64,000 bases of DNA from Nectonema munidae (taxonomy: Eukaryota; Nematomorpha; Nectonematoida; Nectonematidae), in contig JAUIRK010000173.1 of the NCBI GenBank assembly GCA_030549495.1, positions 496,001 to 560,000 of the forward strand, read 5' to 3'. The notes beneath the pieces are model-generated. The model did no database searches, was not told the origin of the DNA, and was given only the letters and a program-made list of their open reading frames with translations. The translations under genes were made by a program, and so were the position numbers. Shown in pieces: positions 45,759-56,794 of the stretch (within the stretch, counting starts at the first letter, position 1; the number at the start of each line of letters is the position of its first letter).

Positions 45759-47577
45759 TTTTTTTTTAATAATAATATAATAATAATTTATTCATTTACA
45801 CAAGAGCAAAATTACATGAGGAATAAAGGACTTCATAAATTTATACACACATTTATAGAAAAAAAATGATAAATCTTTAGAAAACTGCAAATTTTCATCA
45901 CCAGAATGACGAAAAAATTTATTCAATGGAGAGTTTGAAGGTTATATATATTCAATTCACTGAAGATCACTTTAGAGGAGAGAAGACAAAGGGATAAAAC
46001 TATCCATCGAGATGACTGGTCTCCAAAGTTTATATTACACATATTTTAAAAAAACAGAGGGAAAAAAAGACAGCAATAATGAAAATATTTTTTTACATAT
46101 TGAGATTATTTAATATGTTACATATATATATATATATAATATGTATATACAGCCTAAAAATGATAAATAATATTTTATTTAATGTATTGTTATTATATAA
46201 AATTTTATATTTGGATATATATAAAAGAGAAGAAAAGTGTATTGAAGTTATTTTAGTAGTAGTTTTACCACGGATTTTCGAAAAAATTTTTTGCTGGAAA
46301 TATTGGGTTTGTTTAACAATTTATTAGCAAGATTCAATGTCCGAAAGTAAAGGTTTCTGAAATTAGAATTTTCATTAAATCTCGAAATGTGCAATTTACT
46401 ATGTTGTCTGGTTATGTTAGATGATCATGAACTGAACTATTTGGAAGAAAAAGACCGTGATATTCTCCTCGTTTTACATATTGTTTATAATAAAACATGA
46501 GGGATGAAACTGAGTTAATTTGATATATATTTAAAATTTTGATTTCCTGATCACTTTTTTCGTTTATGAATTTGTAAAATTTTTTCATTAACTTTGATAG
46601 TTTTACCAGATGCGTTTGATTGTTAGAGCCCCATAACAGGTTTGCATAACTTAAGTGTGAAAATACATGGGAATAATAAAGGGTCTTTCGTGCATTAGTA
46701 GGTAAGTAAGTTTGCAATTTTTTCAGGCAACCTAAAATTCTAGAGATTTTTATGCAAATATTATTAATATGAGTGGAAAAGGAAAAATTTTCTTCTAGTG
46801 TTACTCCAAGAAATTTTATTCGGCTAACTCTTTTGATGCTAATTTTTATTCAAATAAAAAGATGGGGTAGAGCTTACTGGTCTTTTGGAAAATATTATAA
46901 AGTTACTTTTCTCATGATTAATTTTTATTTTATTAAAATCACACCAATTAGTAATGTTTTTAAGTGAAGCTTGAATGGCATGATGATCAGAATTTTTTGT
47001 ATTAAACATTAGAGTTAAATCATCTGCATACATGATAAGTTTGCTATGATTGTCTAAACACTTGTGTATGTAATTTATGTAAATTAAAAACAATAGCGGA
47101 CCTAAGATTGATCCTTGAGGAACACCAGACTTAGAATAATAGCCGTCGGAATAAAAATTATTGAAAAATATAAAATTTTTTCTAAAAGATAAATAGTCCT
47201 GGATCAAATCATAAAAACAGCCTCTGATGCCCAACTTTCTAATTTTATATAGTAAGATATGGTGATTCACAGTATCGAACGCCTTAGAAAAGTCTAAGAA
47301 GAAACATAACAATTTAGCTTTTTGTTCATAAGCTGTTGCTACAGATAATGATAGTTCTGATATGGGCATCCGTGGTTGATTTATTAGGCCAAAAACCAAA
47401 TTGATGTTTATAGAAGAAATTTATTTTGTTAAGATAGTTACTCAATTTCGTAAAAATAACTTTCTCAAAAATTTTAGCAAAACTTGATAACAAAGAAATA
47501 GGTCTATATGAGCTGAATATGGCAGGCTGTTTATTAGGTTTCAAAATTGGCAGGACTTTTGCCATTTTTAGTTTGTC
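45759..47577 (-). mobile_element. 5'-truncated CR1/L2-like LINE lying exactly between the direct repeats
   Basis: On the minus strand it starts inside ORF2 (PDKLKMAKVLPILKPN at about 47575) and runs through the RT to a 3' tail that is an (ATT)n-like run followed by poly(A), seen as TTTTTT then AATAATAATA at 45754-45785. Its right edge meets TGGCTCAACC, the start of the right repeat copy. Its poly(A) edge meets the end of the left copy. RT blocks are well kept; the C-terminal part (46717-46412) is in another frame. Confidence 0.85.
46839..47399 (-). pseudogene. LINE reverse transcriptase fragment, 186 codons, catalytic boxes kept
   Basis: It contains CFFLDFSKAFDTVNHHILLY (first catalytic Asp), SGVPQGSILGPLLFLIYINY and LIMYADDLTLMF (the Y-A-D-D box), then NWCDFNKIKINHEKSNFIIF. 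The frame is unbroken across these boxes. The preceding piece at 47589-47326 (SSYRPISLLSSFAKIFEKVI, then QFGFWPNKSTTDA) overlaps in another frame, so a frameshift disrupts ORF2. Confidence 0.85.
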
Positions 47578-49172
47578 TGGCTCAACCAATATCCCTTCAA
47601 GTTTCGTGAATTTTTCTACAATTGCTAGCTGAGTCTTTTGATTAATGGTAGTTGAATGAAGCTCTCATGTCAAAAACTGTCAATCAAAATCAAAAATAAA
47701 CTTATAATTTTATAATTGGATGCTGTCCATTGATCGAAAGTTTAACTTTAAATAAAGAAAAAACATTTCATAAACATCTTTTTAGTCTTCATGATAGTTT
47801 TAACTCACCCAAGTGAAAATTATAAAGAACTTTGAGTGCAAAAATTTGAATGAAGGGCTTTTACTTTTTTAATACATTTTAACTTTTATTTTCAATTTCA
47901 AAGATAAAAGAAAGAATGAAGAATTTTCCAGAAAATTTTTCACCTTATTTTTTTGAGAAACAAACACAAAAAAATTGGTTTTTACGTTGATTTTAAAAAC
48001 TTTAAAATTATAAAAGATTTTTTTTTTGAGACAAAAAATCATAATTTATTTTGTACTGCACCTTCAAATTGGACGAGTATTTGGCTGAGGTGGAAGTCTA
48101 GAGGAACTGAGGAGATTTTGTTACCAGGTTTAAATTCCTGGCTATGCCACTGGTTTAGTTTACCATACAATAAACGGCCATTCGAATCCTATCGAAACTA
48201 AAATTTTTAAACGTCTGTTTTTCCACACATAGCGAAACTCATGAGGATTAGATATCTGAAACAGCTTTTTCAGAGTAGTCGTGTATGAAAGTTAACTCTC
48301 CAAATTCATATATAGACTTTTCTTTCGAAAAGGGTGCGCCCTTTTTGTAGGTTGATTGGGAATATTTTTTTAACCCATTTACGACCAATGTTCCCAAAGG
48401 GAACGCAGACGAATTCCTACTTTAAATGGAATTAAATAGGAATTACTAAAGTCGTGTGCTTTGCTTGATCGTAAATGGGTTAAAAACGCCTTATTCTCAT
48501 TGAGCAGACTGTTCTCCTCTTTGGACGAAAGCAACGAGTTGGCCTTAATGGATTTCGTCTGCTGATATACCTACAATTCTTTTATAGACGTTGTAAGATG
48601 ACTTATTTTACTTGATTCCATTGTTTGCTTAGTGGAACAAGATTTTTAAAATCGACGTCATCCATACGTCTAAAGATATTTCCATTACTATAGATATATC
48701 ACCCTCGTTAAATTTCGTAATAGCAACTTTTTCCATGTTTGGCTTCCTAAGCTTTATTTGCACAGGCCTCTATGCAAGAAAGACAGACTTACGTTTTTTT
48801 TCTTAGCAAAGGTGTTGTTGTCATTTGAAACTTTTGCTCTTTATAAAACGCCCAGCTTGACTTTCTCCAATTTGTCATTTCATTTCAAACTTCACACAGC
48901 TCGAAGCATGCTATTTTTAAAGGTATGCATTCACTCTTATCTAATTTGTTAATGAAAAATTGAAAAATTCAATTTTAATATTCTAGGTCTTTATCTTGCT
49001 ATTTGTTCCTCTTCTTTTTATAGGTAAATTTATAAAATTTCCATATCTTTGATCTGAATAAACTTTACCTCTTGTAAATCTTTTAACAAATAGGTAATGA
49101 GAAAAATCGTGAAAATAGTAAGATTTTGTTAGCTATTATTCTAACACTATAATATTTTAGGAAATTCTTTTT
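47578..49172 (+). repeat. Right copy of the direct repeat flanking the LINE
   Basis: It matches 43515-45758 from TGGCTCAACC to AGGAAATTCTTTTT, after which the sequence (ATGAATGCC) is unique. It carries a 106-bp piggyBac-type MITE at 48374-48479 that the left copy lacks. The frame matching 45330 in the left copy is broken here. Confidence 0.8.
48374..48479. mobile_element. piggyBac-type MITE, 106 bp
   Basis: CCCATTTACGACCAA at the left pairs with TTGATCGTAAATGGG at the right with one mismatch, and both sides have TTAA (48370-48373, 48480-48483). The paralogous position in the left repeat copy (near 44222, TCCTAAAAACACC) has no insertion, which confirms the borders. Confidence 0.85.
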
Positions 49173-49900
49173 ATGAATGCCGTTTTGCATAGCCTCCCTA
49201 ACCTAAAAATAGCATTCCAAAAAATTTGTGTTTCAATCATTTACTTGCTGAAGGATGATCAGATATGAAAAAATTCTGGTTTGACAAAATGTTCTAGCTT
49301 TTATCTGTTTCATCTCTGGTATTCTCAGACCTTCCTATTTTTATAAGATTTATTGAAGGCAAGATAAGTCGAAAATCTTTGGATAAATAAAGCTTTCATA
49401 GTAGTCTCATGATAATTTTTCAATTTATTTTTACTCAGTTATTTAGCTAGTTATTAGCTAGTTATTAGCTCCATTGAATTTCCGTATTTTTGTCACTCCT
49501 ATCATGTCACTCCTTTCATAGTAAGCACACAAAGATATGTAAATATCGGTATAACCAGACCGTCGATACGGGCAAGTAAAGTTTTTCATCCGGCCCGCGG
49601 AGACCTTTGAAAAACTTTAAGTCCGTACTGGTATAATTAACGTGGATTTAAATTAATAAAAAAATTATTTTTATTGCCTTTGCCCCAATGGTCACTCATT
49701 CAATTATTGCATTTGTAAAGGATCATCTTTTAAGAAGCCCTTTTCCATCGTTTGGTTAATTCCTTTGAATAAAGTTGGATTTTTTTTCACCATTTTTTTT
49801 CTAATTACTAATGGATTAACGTTCTTTGTGTTGAATTGATTCCCCATATTTATGTATTCAGTTAGTTTGAACATAATATCCTGGCCAGAGGCCTAAATAT
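49173..49900. other. Mostly AT-rich; possible hAT left terminus
   Basis: The GC-rich stretch 49560-49640 (CATCCGGCCCGCGGAGACCT) resembles the CCGGCCCGCGG region near the ends of GTF2IRD2/Charlie-like hAT elements, so the element below may begin here. No gene is recognised. Confidence 0.35.
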
Positions 49901-50054
49901 CTCCCTTGGCTCTTCCAGTAGTTCACAAAGAACCAAATCTATAATAATAATAATAATACATTTTTTCCAATCGTCATAAAAAATAATCATTAAGATTTTT
50001 TTTTGATTTTTTAATTTTATTAAATAATTATTTTATGAACGCATCCAACCCAAA

Positions 50055-50800
50055 ATGTCGTCATTGAAAAAGAGGAATGTGGATAATGAATTTCGAGTGT
50101 TCCAAGAAATGTGGACCAATGACTATTTTTTCACACAAATCAAAGGAAAACCATTGTGTTTACTGTGTTCAGAGTCAGTTGCTGTTATGAAAGAATATAA
50201 TGTAAAAAGACACTATATTTCCAAACACTTATCTCTTTATGATAATTTTCAAGGTGAACGTAGAAAACCAAAAGTCGAAAAACTGATTAAATATTTGAAA
50301 GAACAGCAGACAATTTTCGTCAAAAAATGTGAGCATGCCGACAATTTCATTCGTGCTAGTTATATTGTTAGTGAGAAGATTGCAAAACATTCAAAAAATT
50401 ATCCTGTGTCCAGGCAGAAAAAAAGAAATTGATAAATATTAGTTTGTCTCGTAGAACTGTAACAAGCGGATTGATGAACTTGCTATATCAATATAGAAAC
50501 TGTGTTGAAATAACTTGACTCGAAATTTAAGTATTTTTCCTTGGCTATTGACGAAAGTACTGACCTGTCAAATACATCCCAACTTGCCGTTTTTGTACGT
50601 GGAATTGATGACGATTTCAATATCACAAGAAATTCTTGGTCTTCAAGCCATCAAAGACACCACCACTGGTGAGGATATTTTTCAAGAATTGAAAATGTTA
50701 ATGGCTAAATTTAATCTCCATTTTGAAAACTTCATGGTTTAGCAACAGATGGTGCCCCTGCAATGGTTGGTGATAAATTTGGCTTAAGTTCTAACATTTA
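50055..50800 (+). pseudogene. GTF2IRD2-like hAT transposase, N-terminal half
   Basis: It starts at an ATG: MSSLKKRNVDNEFRVFQEMW. The BED-like finger is KPLCLLCSE, then KRHYISKH. IRASYIVSEKIAKHSKNYPV follows. After a frame change, FKYFSLAIDESTDLSNTSQL (first catalytic Asp region) and LATDGAPAMVGDKFGL follow at about 50520-50795. This is the N-terminal half of the GTF2IRD2/SCAND3-like hAT family. Coding similarity stops near 50800; the C-terminal half appears at 56800-57590. Confidence 0.8.
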
Positions 50801-51347
50801 AAAGGAGTAAACTTCTATGGACATAGACACAAAAGATTTTTCCGTGTTTAACTACATAATTCACCAAACTTATTTGTTCTAACACCGTTGACGGACTCAA
50901 TACATTTTTTTAGCTATTTTTATAACGTTATGTGTCTTCCTAAAAAGAAATTTAATAGTGATAACTATAAACGAGTGATAACAAAATTTCATATATATAA
51001 AAAAAACCTTAATTGAGAAAAATATTAAACAAAATATAAAATAAAATTAATTATCAATTTATTTGATCTAATATTAAAAATATCTATTTTTACATACATT
51101 ATTTAACGCCATCTAAATGAAATATAAATTAAAAATTTCATATTATGGATTTATTAAATTTTTCGAAATTTTTACTGATTTAGAAGAGTTATGAGTTATT
51201 TTATTCATTTCTCTGTATTTTGGAATCTACTTAGGAATTATCATTGTAGGAATTATAATAGTGTAAAACAAGAGGAATTGGGTGACAGTACTGCTACTAG
51301 TTTTGTCCTTGCTAAAAATTTCTAGAGGCTGGTAAGTTGTCTCCCCG

Positions 51348-51365
51348 GAGGTCTTGCCAGACCTC
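51348..51365. repeat. Hairpin shared with 28833-28850
   Basis: GAGGTCT, loop TGCC, AGACCTC forms a perfect 7-bp stem. Together with the flanks (GTTGTCTCCCC before, TGAT after) about 33 bases match the right end of the element at 28651-28853. It probably marks the 3' end of another copy of that family. Confidence 0.5.
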
Positions 51366-51460
51366 TGATTTGTGAACATCTGCTCAATACTTTTTGTTGC
51401 GTACTCCTTTTCTTTATACACGTTGTCTTGAAAGAATTTCTTTATCGTGTTCCTTTATAG

Positions 51461-53153
51461 CATGCTTCTTCTGATAACTCTTCTTCAACTTTCAGTGATT
51501 CTGATAATGAGACATCTCAAATCTCGACCATGTCTAGTGAAATTGACTTTTTTGATCAAAATCTGATTGCTTCTGATTCTACTGAATATTTTTCGGAGCC
51601 AAGAAGTAGTGGAGTAGGAAGAAGAGAAAGTTTGAATATTCGCGATTCGATCTCCAGACCTCCAGGTCCTAAAAGCTCTGCTAAAAATTTAAAGGATATT
51701 TTTTTCACATTTAAACTTTTTTTCGATGTTGAACTTATTCAATACTTGTACTCAATGACAATGCACAAAATGGAATCCAATTATAAGTAAGTTGTATTTT
51801 TAAAATCTAAAAAGTAAAAACAAATTTTATTTTTTAGATCACTAATCCTAAGTACGTAAACTTGTACCAGTACTACACAAAGTTTAGTGTTTCCCATCTT
51901 CTCGCGTACTTTGGCTCTTTGATTTACATCGGTCAAAATGGTGATCAAAAAGTTAAAACTACTGACTTATTTTCAAATGCTGGGAGTCCTTTTTTACGAA
52001 GTTGCTTGGGACGCGATATGTTTACTCTCATTCACGTATTTTTACGTTTTGACAAAAAAAAAACGAGAGAGTTGCTAATGACAAGATTAGCCCCATTCGT
52101 AAAATCCATGATTATTTTTAAAGTTTTTTCATTGTATTGGAATCCTCATTCAGCCGTTACCATAGATGAACAGCTTGTTACATTTAGGGGAGGATGTCCG
52201 GTCAAAATATATGACCCCAAAAAACCCGGACACTACGGTATAAAATTATATCACATAAACGACGCTAAATTTTATTATTGTCTATCTCCCGAAATCTATG
52301 TGGGTGGTATTTCTGATAGAACTTACTTTTCTGGGCTAAATATTTGCAAAAGACTAATTGAAAATAGTAAAATACCTGAAGGGTGTGGCATTTACACGGA
52401 TAGATTTTTTACTAGTCATTCCTTAGCTGTTTGGTGTAGTACAAAAAATTTATCATTTCGCGGAACTGTTATGTCAAATAGGAGATTTGTCCCCTTAGTA
52501 TTTAGACCCCCTATCTTAGAGAATTGCGACTTAGTGAATGCGAAAGTAGAATAATATATTCCGATTATGTTTCTCTGAGCGCGTATATACTTAGACGTCA
52601 TGCCGTACGTAACTTCAAAGTTGTATATATTATGTCGTCACAGCATAAAAACGTGCAAATCGCTAATGTTGCTTCGAAACCTGAAAGCTTGTTGGAATAC
52701 AACAAGTTCAAAGGTGGAGTTGATGTTGTGAATAAAATGCTAAGAGCTTACAAATCGTATAAACCCAATAGAAAGTGGACTTTTGCGCTATTTTCAAATT
52801 ATCTAGATATTAATGTGCTGAACTCATGGGTTATAGCAAAGTTCAATAGCCCTAGGGATTTCCCCAACACAAAACAAGGCGGTAGAAAGATATTTATAAA
52901 AATGCTTTCCCTGCGAATGGCTGAAGAATCTATGAAAATAAGATCTCTAACTTCAGAGTTATCCCTTGATGTCAAGCATTTATTATCATACTATGGTTTT
53001 GAAAGTCGTAGTGAAGTAGAACCTACATCATCAAGCAAAGCTTCATGTTTTCTTTGCATCTCAAGAAAAAACAGAACTTCACGTCGATGTGAAAAATGTG
53101 GAAATGTGGTTTGTAAATATTATTCTAAAGTTATTTGCTCTAAATGCCTCTAA
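51461..53153 (+). mobile_element. piggyBac transposase gene, probably one intron, frameshifted
   Basis: DNA cut-and-paste transposase of the PGBD/DDE_Tnp_1_7 type. A 3' splice site (TTTATAG at 51460) precedes an acidic Ser-rich N-terminus (FSDSDNETSQIS). The frame opens through MSSEIDFFDQNL to 51790, where GTAAGT (51787) and TTTTTTAG (51838) outline a likely ~52-bp intron. However, the phases do not join exactly. Then ITNPKYVNLYQYYTKFSVSH, TIDEQLVTFRGGCPVKIYD (first catalytic Asp), YTDRFFTS (second Asp) and, after a frame change near 52520, YNKFKGGVDVVNKMLRAYKS (third Asp). The end is a Cys-rich zinc-binding domain (CFLCISRKN, CEKCGNVVC, CSKC). Flanking TTAA ends could not be fixed. It sits between the two halves of a hAT element. 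Confidence 0.85.
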
Positions 53154-53309
53154 GTATCTCTATATTTTTTTTTGACTTTTTTAGACTAAGTTTTTTTTTA
53201 AGTAAAAACCGGTTATTCGTGTTATGAGAATAGCTTGAAAATATAAATATATGCGTTGTAAAGTTAAATCCATAAATTTTTTAAAATTATTATATATACT
53301 AGACGGTCC

Positions 53310-54165
53310 CTGTGTTTGGTCTCTCGCTTCGCTCGAGACCTGTTTGGATTCTAGGCATCTCAAAAAGATTGCACGCCACGCGTGATTCTTGGACGTGTGA
53401 CAGATCATTGGTACCGCGTGTGATTCTAGGACGTGTGAAAGATCATTGGTACTGTGATTCTAGGACGTGTGACAGATCATTGGTACCGCGTAATTCTAGG
53501 ACGTGTGACAGATCATTGGTACTGTGATTCTAGGACGTGTGACAGATCATTGGTACCGCGTGATCCTAGGTCCTGTGAAAGATCATTGGTACCGCGTGAT
53601 CTTAGGTCCTGTGAAAGATCATTGGTACCGCGTGATTCTAGGTCCAATTAAAGATCATTGGTACGGCGTGATCCTAGGTCCAGTTTTAAAGATCATTCGT
53701 ACAGCGTGATTCTAGGACGTGTGAAAGATCATTGGTACCGTGTGATTCTAGGACGTGTGAAAGATCATTGATACCGCGTGATCCTAGGTCCTGTGAAAGA
53801 TCATTCGTACAGCGTGATTCTAGGACGTGTGAAAGATCATTGGTACCGCGTAATTCTAGGTCCAGTTAAAGATCATTGGTACCGCGTGATCCAAGGTCCA
53901 GTTAAAGATCATTGATACCGCGTGATCCTAGGTCCAGTTAAAGATCATTGATACCGCGTGATCCTAGGTCCTGTGAAAGATCATTGGTACCGCGTGATCC
54001 TAGGTCCTGTGAAAGATCATTGGTACCGCGTGATTCTAGGTCCAGTTACCGCGTGATCCTAGGTCCTGTGAAAGATCATTGGTACCGCGTGATTCTAGGT
54101 CCAGTTACGGCGTGATCCTAGGTACTGTGAATGAACATTGGTACCGCGTGATTCTAGGTAATAGA
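53310..54165 (+). repeat. 36-bp minisatellite array, about 21 units
   Basis: After a leader (ACGGTCCCTGTGTTTGGTCT, then CTCGCTTCGCTCGAG, a small hairpin), a 36-bp unit (GTGATTCTAGGACGTGTGAA, then AGATCATTGGTACCGC) repeats from about 53382 to 54160. Two main variants alternate in blocks (GGACGTGTGAAAG and GGTCCTGTGAAAG, plus GGTCCAGTTAAAG), and a few units near 54035-54110 are shortened to about 23 bp. As 36 is a multiple of 3, several frames stay open, but they are not genes. The array is far more GC-rich than its surroundings. Confidence 0.9.
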
Positions 54166-55030
54166 GTTTAAAAAAATAAAATTTATAAACTAAATAATAA
54201 TTAAGATTATAGAAATATATTATTGAAAAATAAAATTTATAAATTAAATAATTTAGCTTTTAAGGAAATCTATTAATAAAACTATTAGTTTGTTTAAAAA
54301 TTATCAATAGTAGGTATCAATTTATAGAAATCTAAAAAAAACTAAATTTTTAAATTAAGAAAAACAACTTTAATAAAGAATCTTGTTTTATTAAAAATAT
54401 AGATTTGAAATAGACATACAAATTTATTATCTTTCTTGAGAAGAATGAATAAACACATCACCAGCCATTAAATGAATTTGATATATTGAGTATGTAAAAT
54501 TTTTTTAATGTAAATGAATTTTTTTGATTGGTTAAAATAAGTACATTATGCACGTATATACAAAATATACAAATATATATGAATTTTTTTGAATAAAAAG
54601 ATTTATGGTAAAATAAAGTTAACATTGTTATTCAGAATGATAAGAGGATTCTAAAAATATATAAAACTTGATTTTTGGTTGAATATATGAGAAGTGATAA
54701 AAGTCATATTTTGAGACACCTGAAAAGGCCTGAAAAATCGAAAAATTAAAAAATACAAAAAAATTAAAATTTAAAAGCGTATTCTGATAGAGTTTGATAT
54801 GCTGATTCCAAATATGTAATTTGTTTGAAATGAATCGAATGATTTTTTAATTTTTTTTGAGGTCAAAGTTGAATTTTTTGTCATTTTTTCAAGTTGAAAG
54901 GTTAAAAAAAGTATTTAAAAAATGTTAAATTTAAAATATTTTTACATTTTCGTAATCAGTATAAAATTTTCTTTAAAATGAGATAATAAAATAGAAAATT
55001 GTATAAGTTTGAAATTTTTCAAAAAAATTT
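54166..55030. other. AT-rich stretch, nothing recognised
   Basis: Very AT-rich with short A and T runs. No gene, transposon end or RNA signature supported. Confidence 0.4.
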
Positions 55031-56010
55031 TAAAGGTACCCCCTACAATTTTTCAAAAAAATTAAAAAAATTATTTCTAAATTTTTCCACCGTAGTATGT
55101 TTAAATATCAATTATATATTATGAATGTGAAAAAAAAATTGAAAAAATAATTTTATTCTTCATTTTACACGCTAAAATATAGTAAAAAATGGCAAAATTG
55201 TGCATATTGTTCAAGGTGTTATAAAAAATTTTTTTGACTTTATTTGAAAACTAAAAATAATTTAAAATGTAGGTAAAAGGGTGCTCTTTAAGATAGGCAT
55301 GGTTTAAAATGATTTTTAAAAAATTTCTGGCATTTTTGTTCTATAGTTAAATTTTTAAAGTTTAGACAAAAAAAATTTTTTTTTTAAAAATAAAAATAAT
55401 TTTTTCCAAATTTTTTCACGATAGTATGTTTAAATATCAGTTATATTTTATGAATGTGCAAAAAAAATTGGAAAAAAAATTTAAATCTTCATTTTACACG
55501 CTAAAATATAGTGAAAATGGCAAAATTGTGCATGTTGTTCAAGGGGTTATAAAAAAAAATTTTGAATTTTTTGAAAACTAAAAATAATTCAAAAATGTAG
55601 GTAAAAGGATGTTTTTTAAGATAGACATGGTTTAAAATAATTTTAAAAAAATTTCTCGCATAAAGTTTTGTTGCAAAGTTAAATTTTCCAAATTTAGACA
55701 AAAAAAAATTTTTTTAAAAATAAAATTTTTTTTTTCCAAATTTTTTCACCATAGTGTGTTTAAATATCAGTTATATTTTATGAATGTGCAAAAAAAATTG
55801 AAAAAAAAATTGAAATCTTCATTTTACACGCTAAAATATAGTGAAAAATGGCAAAAATGTGCATGTTGTTCAAGGGGTTATAAAAAAAAATTTTGAATTT
55901 TTTTGAAAACTAAAAATAATTGAAAAATGTAGGTAAAAGGATGCTCTTTAAGATGCGCGTGATTTAAAATGTTTTAAAAAAAAATTCTCGCATAACATTT
56001 TGTTTCAAGC
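55031..56010 (+). repeat. ~330-bp tandem repeat, three copies
   Basis: The marker TAGTATGTTTAAATATCA occurs at 55093 and 55422, and as TAGTGTGTTTAAATATCA at 55752, a period of 329-330 bp. Other shared blocks are CTTCATTTTACACGCTAAAA and TGCATGTTGTTCAAGGGG. Copies 2 and 3 are closer to each other than to copy 1. This looks like a short satellite-type array; no coding capacity. Confidence 0.8.
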
Positions 56011-56544
56011 AAAAAATGTGGTGATTTTAAGCATAATTTTTTGGACAAAATTGTGGAAAATGAAAAAAATATATGAAAAATAGAGATTTTTCAAAAATTT
56101 CAAATATTAGAATAAAGCATGACTCAATCTGCATCTCATGATGCAAATATAATAAAAAAATAATTTTTAGTTACATGAGTAAAATTTGATTAAAAATGTG
56201 AAAAATTGTGATTTTTGAGACGCGCACACGAAAAAATAAAAATAAGAAAGAGAAATTTTTTGGGCAATTATTATTCATAATAATGTTTAGTTTAATGTGA
56301 TAAGTGTGAATTTTAAAAAAAAATTATCATAAGCCCAAAATCCCAAAAAATGCCAAAATTTGCATCTCTGCCTCGGGCGATTGCGGAGAATTTGGTGTGA
56401 TGATACAATCACGCACAAACGCAGAATCAAAAATAAGGTAGATACGTGTAAAAAAAAATTGGAAAACGGGGCTTCATCTTAAAAATTTTTGACGCTAAGC
56501 ACTGAAATTAAAAAGAAAATGGGTTCGCAAAAAAGTGAAATATA

Positions 56545-56545
<1 letters not shown>

Positions 56546-56590
<45 letters not shown>
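56546..56590. repeat. (TA)n microsatellite
   Basis: Over 40 bases of pure alternating TA. Confidence 0.95.
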
Positions 56591-56592
<2 letters not shown>

Positions 56593-56794
56593 TCGCTATA
56601 CTTGAGTTAATATTATTATATAATAGATAAATTAACGCCATTTATTAATTTTTTATGATAAATTTATTATTTTTAAGTTTTGGTAAAAAATATAGCCACA
56701 AAATAATTTTTTTTACTAAAGATTAAACTTAAAATTGTAAAGAACATTTACATGTTAGTGGTAATTGAGGTTTCTATAATAAAATTTTGTGTAA

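Noticed and set aside
43515-49172. Long terminal repeats of a retroelement
   Set aside because: The enclosed sequence is a non-LTR LINE in antisense with its own poly(A) tail; no primer-binding site, polypurine tract or retroviral-type genes were seen.
53312-53709. Overlapping frames with 12-residue repeats (TDHWYRVILGRV)
   Set aside because: The 36-bp DNA repeat length is a multiple of three, so frames stay open by chance; there is no start context or domain.
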